From assembly GCA_029948255.1 (NCBI GenBank), contig JALIZF010001826.1:124001-188000 (forward strand): a stretch of 64,000 nt of DNA, in the 5' to 3' direction. The stretch is from Telmatactis stephensoni (taxonomy: Eukaryota; Cnidaria; Anthozoa; Actiniaria; Isophelliidae). Numbering within the stretch: position 1 is the first letter of the stretch; each line of letters begins with the position of its first letter. The notes below the pieces were generated by a model. It did no database searches and was not told where the DNA came from. It saw only the letters and a program-made list of their open reading frames with translations. Both the position numbers and the translations under genes were made by a program. Of this stretch, positions 50,401-59,400 are shown in pieces.

Positions 50401-53400
50401 ATCAAACTTATTGAGTCTTGCTTTTTTATCACTTTGCATGTTATGGTGCACGATTATTGCACTTATTAGTTTATCAATAAAGATCATTATTATTATTGGA
50501 TGAGACGTAAGCTTTACATGCGCTTAGTCATTTGCCCAAATGCTCTTAATCTTGCTGATACATTAGGCTTGTGCTTAGTAGTATACATTGTATGTTATGA
50601 TGCATTTGAATTTTCTTGTTTTTTTAGTCCCCAGCTCCATACCAACTATTATCCAGACCTCTTTTAGCACTGGTGACTTTGCCAACATTTCTAGTGGGTC
50701 CCGTCAGAGACTACCTAAAGACAACGTGCCCATCGTTACCGGAACAGATGGGGCAGAAACAGAAGAGCCAGACACACAGGGACTTTTCTGCTGCCCCACA
50801 GATGGCTGCGTGAAAGCGTTCCAGAGGCACAGCTCACTCGAAAATCACCTTATGTATGGACGATGCAATGTAGTTGTTGAGCGGCAAAGTTTATTCGACA
50901 AAGCGATCACGATGTATCGGAATAAACTTTCTGAAGGGCCTAAATTACAACCCATTCTTACAAGTTCAAAAGAGCATACTACCTCTAAAGGTCCTACACT
51001 TTTACAAGGCTGGGCCCTGATAAGCTCCAAGAAGGCAACCAGGTTTAATGACCGTCAGAAAAGTTATCTTAATGAAAAGTTCAAGATTGGACAAGTAACT
51101 GGTCACAAGCTTGACCCACACGACGTGGCTCGTGATATGAGGTATGCGAAGACTGAGTCTGGCGACCGGAGGTTTCAAGTCGAGGAATTCCTCACGTCCC
51201 AACAAGTACAGTCGTATTTTTCGCGGGCCTCAGCCAAACTCAAGCGTGGTCAAGAGCAAGGCCAAGATGAGGTCGCTGAGCTGGATCAAGCGGCTGCGGA
51301 AGAAGAAACCAACTACTTGACCACCAAGACGTCAGTCATGAATAGTATACAGCTTACGCATCCCGTTGTCTACGATACCTATAACCTGTGTAATTTGGTA
51401 GCGTCAGGTGGACTCAAGAAGCTAAGCGTCTCAATGCTACGTTCAATATGTGACTATTTTGATATTGACGTCAGTGATGTTTCACGCTCTCGAAAGGCAC
51501 CATACATCAAGCTTATCAGGAACAATCTGGTTGACACATGTAGTTGTAATGTAGTGCGCTAACATGGGAGTGAACACATTTAAAACGTGCAAAAGCGCAA
51601 ATCCAATTTCTAAACAAAATTAGAAAATCCCTTGTTGCATGTTTATTATATTATCTAAAAATTAACAAAATATCGATCCGGTGCTGGACTTTTTCTATAG
51701 AATCGATAGTCTTCAAATAGCAATGGCATTGCCATATCAAATGAAACACTTGCTAAATATACAGAGAGTTTTTTTTTAACAGTCTTGAAATAGTTTCTAA
51801 TACTTGTCATCACTGCTCGATTGGATAGTCCAGGACGCATTCAGGTTTGTTTTATGGCTAAAAATATCACAGATTCTTAGCTTTTAAAAGTAATTATATC
51901 GTAATGTATCAGTCATTTCTAAGACCGCCCATCGTATCTCTGACCCAGACGAAATGTACAGAATAAAGCAACGTTTAAACTAGTTTTCCTAAGAAATGAA
52001 ATCCTGTTGCTGTAGACCGCTGACCAAAGCTATGTAGCGAGTCAACAATCGTCCAATGCCCGCCTGGTTGGGCTTCGGTCACGTCAAATTCCCCACTATA
52101 CGGGGCAGGCCATAAGTCAAATGCGCGAGATGTGCTCGATGATCGATGAGTTTGCATGAATCGCATCACATTTTGTTTTTACAAGGAAGGCATAAAACCA
52201 GAACATAAATATCAAAAACCGCTAAATGTGTATTTTGCCTAATGAATAGATTAAAAATAATGCCGACAAACAATTTTCTGTTGCTGTATTCGTTTGTTTT
52301 ACTTGTCCTCTTTGTTTGAATATGCAAATGAGGGGAATTTTTTGCCATGTTGTTGATTTAACAATATGCAAATGAGGGGAATTTTTGTCTCAAACATTGT
52401 GTCACTTAACTACTTACAAAATTTTCTAGTTTGAATTGCCCCAAAATGTTTTTGCATCTTCTTAGAGAAGAATCATTGCTCTAACATTAAATTGTCTCCT
52501 TTTTGAAAAATTCGATGTAACATTGAAGATATTCGCTACTAATTTCGGTCAATTTCTGCGACACCAAAAAACTTTGCTCAAAATGAAGTTATTCGAAAAT
52601 CTACCAACTCTTCTATTTTGAAGATCAAACAGTAAAAAAGTTACCAGGGTATTCTTTAGTATGACTGCTTTAAGGATCAATATCGATGAATGAATGTGTT
52701 TCCTATTTTAATGAAAAATAACGTGTATTTTGGTGTAGGGTCGGAAACATCAAAAAAGCCGCCAAATAGCCACGGGATCGAAAAAACCCAGATTTTTCCT
52801 AAAATATGACTGCAACCGAAATAAAACATTCTGTTTCGAAGACTACTCACCTGGACCTATCTTTTGGTAAAAGTTTTCATTTTTGACCTCAAGGTACCTA
52901 AGTCGCTATTTATAGACGGTCGCTCTTAAGATTGACAAACTCATTTAAAATGGCAATTTATTCATATATTTTGATACAGATACCGAATAAACAATGGCTT
53001 TAATCATAGAGCAAGTCAAAAGAGTGTTCACTTCTAACAAATTCATCGTTTTACGTCCTGAGGAAAACGCGTGACAATGTTGCGTGACAAAGTTTTTACC
53101 TTTCATAACTCGAAAACCAAACGAGGGAAATTTTTCAAATATTCAAAAAAAAACTTCGCTTAGGGTATGTAAGCAACATATTTCAGACTAGATTCAATGT
53201 GATCAATATGAAACATGATTTTTTTTCGATGACGTCACGTGAAAACCCAGAATAGGAGTGCAGAAAGTCTCGGGTTCGAATCTCTGTCATTTATCAAAGA
53301 CTTTTTTTCCACCAAAAATCGCTACTTAGTATATTTCTAAGGAAATTTCTAAGTCTTGATGTCCACACATAAATCATCTAAGGAAGTATGGAACGAAATT

Positions 53401-56400
53401 ATAAATTCAAGTGATGTATCTAGATAAACCCCGGGAATTATAAATTCAAGTGATTTATACAGATACATCCCGGAGAAGCTCTGTATAAAACCCTTGAATA
53501 TATAATCATCGTGAATTTAGTGATATAAAGTCCTATGAATAACAAAGAAAACAGACTCAATCATATAATAAGGGAAAATATCAGACTGAGGTCTTGACAG
53601 TACGGCGAGGTCTGTACAAAAAGACCGAGGTCTGATGTTTTCCCACACAGACCGAGGTTAATAACGAGGTTAATAACTTATTTATTATATGGCTTTGAGA
53701 AGTTGAATTTGTTGCACAAAGTAGAACCACTTTCTACTTTTTGCAACAAGTAGCTGCAACCTGCAACATCGATTTTTGTTGCGTGACAAGTTGCGCGCAG
53801 GGTGGTAATACGAGCAACATCGCTCTACAACTTGCAACAAAAATGTTGCGTGACAAGTTGCACGATTTTGTTGCTCGTGTTACTGCACCTTAAGTGATTG
53901 ATTTTAATGGTTGGTAAGTGGCCAATAAGTCATTGATAAGTAGTTGGAAAGTCATTGATAAATGATTGGTAAATGGTCAATAAGTAACACAAGTTAGTGA
54001 TCTATGAGGTAATGGTAAGGTAATGGCAAGTTGTTGACGAAGTCAGCTGATGACAACTCATTGTACAGTTCAAATTGTTTATATGACAACCAAACAAGTA
54101 AGCCCAGTTGCTTATTTAAATATTTTGCTGTTTACCCTCAGAAACACCTGTAGCTATCCCAAGGCCAAGGCCAAGACCAGGCAAAAAGAGTTTAGAATAC
54201 TACAAAGTAATGTTTACATTTGAACCAAGAAATCCTGATGAAATCCTAATTGAAGAAGGTCAAGTGGTCACAGTAAGTTAGATAGCTGTCTGTCTGTGAA
54301 TGTCTGCCATCAAACTGTATTTACTGCAATTATAAAATCATGCAGTTTGTGATTTCACTTCCGTCAATCAAATTAAAAAAAAAAAAAAATACAGAATATG
54401 ATTATTGTCTGAGGAATGATATATTCTCTAAAAGTCACATTGGATAATTTGGTAGGTATTTAGAGGCTTTGAGATCAATGTGTTTACACTTTGGTCAGTC
54501 ATAAAATTATTGATGGAAGCCAAATTGACAAAATCTGTCAGACTGTTTGGAAGTCTAAGTCCACATGATTTTGAAAATTAAATAACAAATAGATTCAATT
54601 TTAACAAATAGATTCAATTTTAACAAATAGATTCCATTTTAACAAATAGATTCCATTTTAACAAATAGATTTCATTTTAACAAATAGATTTCATTTTAAC
54701 AAATAGATTCCATTTTAACAAATAGATTCAATTTTAACAAATAGATTCCATTTTAACAAATAGATTTCATTTTAACAAATAGATAAACAGATTTCATTTT
54801 AACAAATAGATTCCATTTTAACAAATAGATTCCATTTTAACAAATAGATTCCATTTTAACAAATAGATTCCATTTTAACAAATGGATTCCATTTTAACAA
54901 ATGGATTTCATTTTAACAAATAGATTCCATTTTAACAAATAGATTCCATTTTAACAAATAGATTCCATTTTAACAAATAGATTCCATTTTAACAAATAGA
55001 TTCCATTTTAACAAATAGATTTCATTTTAACAAATAGATTCCATTTTCCATGTGTCTGTGCTTTTACACAGTTAAGATGCACATGTAATCCATGTTAAGG
55101 CTTGCATAGTTTAGGGACAGCTTGTGTGTTCAAGCAAGAGAATGCTGGACAGGAAGTCTTGATTTAACTTTGCTTAAATTTTATTTCTTGACTATTTCAT
55201 TATATCATGGTGGGTTTGTAGGCGTGATCTGTGCCCCCATATTGTAATCAAATCTGCAGTAAATTCAATGTTATGTTTTGTTTGTATAATATTTTCTGTA
55301 AAGTATATTTGTACTTACACAGGTTGATCATGAAAACATGAATGCCCCTCCTGGCTGGCTGAGAGGGAAACATGAAGGCAAATCAGGCTTGTTCCCTGAA
55401 AACTATGTTGAAAAGATCACTGAAGAAGAAGCTAAGACCACTGAAAGAAGTCTCAGTCCTGAAGAAAAAGTTCCTGAAGTATCAGTAAAGTCTTTAGTAG
55501 CATCAATAAGTAAACAGCTTGGTGGTGGTGGTGGTGAACAAGTAGTGGCACAGCCAGTAAGCACTGCAGCTAAAACATCACAGAGTTCTTCACCAAGTTC
55601 TGATGTATGTTGATTTTATTAGAGCAGATTCTATATGACTGTGAAAACAGCAAGTCACGGCACGGTGACATCAGAAAATTTTAATCTTTTTATAAACAAC
55701 AGCACTGACATGCTCACATTATGGCATAGTCTGTTTCACATTCGTACAAAAAAATGCTGTGTAACATTACTCTGTACATTGTGTCATTGCTACACTAATG
55801 TATACTTTACTATACAATATACTGTGCATGTACATGATTCAATTAGTTATTTACTAGAGGATATTACATGGCTACACAGAGATACTTATTTCATTTTTAA
55901 GGTGATCTTTTATAAGTCGGTGCAGTGAACAAGTATAGATGTACTAGGTATTCTCGACTGGAGAAGATAAAATCTGTACATCTTTAAGAAGCCATGTAAT
56001 ATTGTGTGTAAAGCATAATATTGAAATAGTTTAGAGCAACTTCTTGCAGCATTCCTGGTGATTTTCTTTTCACACATGATTATGTTTACATTATGAAAAT
56101 ATCATTTTTAGAAGCAGAGAAAACTGTTTCTTTGATAATATTTTGAAAAGCAACACAGACATCTTGATTTTACAACAGTCATTTTATACAGACATGTTTT
56201 ACGAATTCTGCTTCGATCATCAGTGTAAAAATTATAAATCTATGAGATTATTGTGCTATTTCTCAATTAACATTTTCTGTTGTCCAGAACGTACAATAGT
56301 ATTATAATTATAATAATAATTATGAAAAAGCAATATTGAGTATGTCATATTCGATTATTCTACTGTCAGGGTCCAAGGTCAGAAGGTGGAAGTCCTGCCC

Positions 56401-59400
56401 CTCAAGGTCTTATGGCAGTAGCATTATATCCATACAGAGAAAAGAAGAAGAGTGACATGCCACACTTGACCTTTAATAAAGGGGATATTATCACCATTAA
56501 AGAACAACAGGATATGTGGTGGTCAGGGGAACTCAATGGTAAAGTAGGCTGGTTCCCTAAATCTTATGTCAAGCTACAGTCTACTGTCAAGACTACAGGG
56601 TAGGTGGAGAACCATTAATCAAAAAGCTGATTTGACAAATGCAATGTAATATGAGAACAGGACATGAGATGCATATATCACATTCATTTGTTGCTTGATG
56701 GTGATGACATTAGAACATTCAGAACACCAATTCACTTGTTTTTGCATCCTCTTCTTTACACATATTCAATAATCACTTTGAACTAAATATGTAAGTATAT
56801 GGCACCCTCATTCATGTTGCATTAGCTATATCAGTCTAATATTTTTTTCTGATGACAGGTTAGTTCAAAATGCAACAAATGATGCAATCTATTCTGTTCC
56901 TGTTGCTGAACAACCAGTAGTAGAAAGCAAACCAGAAGAACTGCCAATACTCTTTGGTAAGACTGTATCCTATTGTTTATGGCAAAATACACCATTTCCT
57001 CTTTCTTTCCTTGCCTTTTCCCATCCTGTTAGTGTGTGGGCAAACTGCAAGGAGTTGGCTTAGTTTGTTGAGTGCCAATGTTGAGTGTGGAAGGTTAGGT
57101 TCCACATCTGTCTGGACTAACTGTTGGGTTTTTAAAGAGTTATAATGCATTTATCTCTCTGTGTATCTACTGGGTGGGACACTAAGAGGTTCATGGCTAC
57201 ACCATGTGTTCCATGCGAGATCATGTTTTAGTGAATAAGGGCATGTACATTTGTTCATTACATGATATTGTTGTCCTTTTCCTCCTTAGCATCCATTCTG
57301 TCTCTCCTCCTTCTGACCAAGAACCACTTGACTTATACAGCTTTGATGTATATTTTTTTCAGAGTGTGTGGCATTGTATCCATACACAGGTGAAGCAACT
57401 GACTTGAGCTTCATCCAAGGAGATGTTATTAGTATTACCAAGGCAGAGGGAGATTGGTGGGAAGGCAAGTTACGAGGTCACACAGGACTGTTTCCTGCCA
57501 ATTATGTCAAGAAAGTTGAACCTGAGGTAAGAATATGTAATTATACCAAGTGTGGTGGTAGTTGTGGATTGGAGCAGATTTCATATGAGTGTGAAACGGT
57601 GTGTGCCATGCTGTGAACGTGTCAGTGCCATGATGTCAATAAAAACATGCAAAATTCCTGCCGTGACCGTGCCATTTTCACAGTCATACGAAATCTACTC
57701 TGTGACAATTACGTAATTATCAGTTTAAATACTCCATCCATGTGAATACAATGTAATATGCTGCATATTTTTACTTTTCAAGAGTTCTGGTGCTGCTTCA
57801 AAATCAAAACCAGGTAAGGGAGCTGAAGTGTCTTACAAAGACTCTGTACAGGTCATGATAAACCTGGTGAAGAAATAGATAACAAATGTGCGAGTATGCT
57901 TCTCAACGCTTCTCGAGTGTTCTGATCAATCCCCAAGTGCTCTAAATCTGCATACAGCACAGCGATCAAGTTTTCTCTTTCTTTTATAAAATACGTTGTT
58001 TTCGAGCAAATGGAGTGTTCATTTACACTGAAAAAAATTCGAAAAGTGCGTGTGTGTGCATATTTAGAGTTCTCAGTATACGTGTCCTTGGGCCATTGAG
58101 AGTACGCATTAGATGATGGTTAGTTTAATTGATGTACTTGTTCTTGTAGAGATTGCAACAGTGATAACACCTTACACTGCCACAACAGCTGATCAACTAA
58201 GCCTTGCTCCAGGACAACTTATACGCGTTATTAAAAAAGACCCTAGTGGATGGTGGGATGGTGAATTACAGGTACCTACACTAGTAGTCTGTGTAGTTGG
58301 TACAGAGGGGAGGAGAGGGGAGGGGAGGGGAGAGGCAGGACAGCTTATACTTGTTTCTAAAAAAGACCCTAGTGGATGGTGGGATGGTGAATTACAGGTC
58401 AGGTGGTGAACTAACTAATTTTCCAACAAAAATTCTGAAAATATGGAAACGAATGTCATTTCTTCGTAATTATTGATTTATTCATAACTCTAAATGCATT
58501 TGGGCAATTATATATTTTTGTATCTACATGAAGTACTATTCGTTCAAAGCCTCACAGGCAAGCTAGAATGTCAAGATATCAAACGTGGTCTAATACCAAA
58601 CATTGAACCATTGATAACGTTGTTGTTGTGTATGCAGGCACGAGGAAAGAAAAGACAAAGTGGAATCTTTCCATCAAGTCATGTCAAACTTCTTAGTAAA
58701 GGACCTTCGCCTTCAGTAACTCCTACATCATCAGGACGGACCACACCCCAACCTGGAGATACCACTAGTGTAAGTATACTAGCTTACTGGTAGATACCTC
58801 TAGTTTAAGTATACTAGTGCCTTGCTTACTGGTAGATACCACTAGTGTAAGTATACTAGTGCCTTGCTTACTGGTAGATACCACTAGTGTAAGTATACTA
58901 ATGCCTTGCTTACTGGTAGATACCTGTAGTGTAAGTATACTAATGCCTTGCTTACTGGTAGATACCTGTAGTGTAAGTATACTAGTGCCTTGCTTACTGG
59001 TAGATACCACTAGTGTAAGTATACTAGTGCCTTGCTTACTGGTAGATACCACTAGTGTAAGTATACTAGCTTACTGGTAGATACCACTAGTGTAAGTATA
59101 CTAATGCCTTGCTTACTGGTAAATACCACTAGTGTAAGTATACTAATGCCTTGCTTACTGGTAGATACCACTAGTGTAAGTATACTAATGCCTTGCTTAC
59201 TGGTAAATACCACTAGTGTAAGTATACTAGCTTACTGACTGTATACCATAGTGAATAAGAGATCAGTGACTATTCTAGTGCCATTGCCATTGTGGCTGAT
59301 GTTTTATTTTTGTACTGTGTTATGCAACTGACACATCAATCAAGACTAAAATTAGTTAAAATACTCTATATATTGTAAGTTATTTTTATTTATTACTTAA

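Larger units (their letters stand above)
44416..52929 (+). mobile_element. TTAA-bounded 8.5-kb DNA transposon with about 582-bp inverted repeats
   Basis: TTAA occurs at 44416-44419 and 52926-52929 with termini GAGCGACCGTCTATAAATAG inside each. The left arm (44420 to about 44997) and right arm (about 52348 to 52925) match in inverted orientation with about five differences that I could find (for example GACTCTATACC versus GACCCTACACC). A six-exon gene lies between. TTAA duplications are known for piggyBac and Kolobok; the protein is not piggyBac-like, and I cannot place the superfamily. High arm identity and an open gene indicate recent activity (inference). Confidence 0.88.
43996..53252. mobile_element. 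Outer TA-bounded element with TTCTGGGTTTTCAC ends, interrupted by the 8.5-kb transposon
   Basis: Left end TTCTGGGTTTTCACCTAC and right end GTCACGTGAAAACCCAGAA are inverted, extending for about 30 bp (CATCATCG / CGATGACG). Both are bordered by TA (43994-43995, 53253-53254), consistent with a TA target duplication. Without the inner insertion it would be about 740 bp, so non-autonomous. It carries a hairpin with GGTGTCCC/GGGACACC at 44376-44401. Confidence 0.6.

Noticed and set aside
54583..55046. CRISPR-like array
   Set aside because: Contiguous 19-bp tandem copies without spacers, in an animal intron.
58272..58637. Full sixth SH3 domain
   Set aside because: Only the second half of an SH3 is duplicated; the first strands are missing.
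58765..59080. Open frames on both strands with 14-residue repeats
   Set aside because: By-product of a 42-bp minisatellite whose unit is divisible by three; no splice-compatible link from exon 20.
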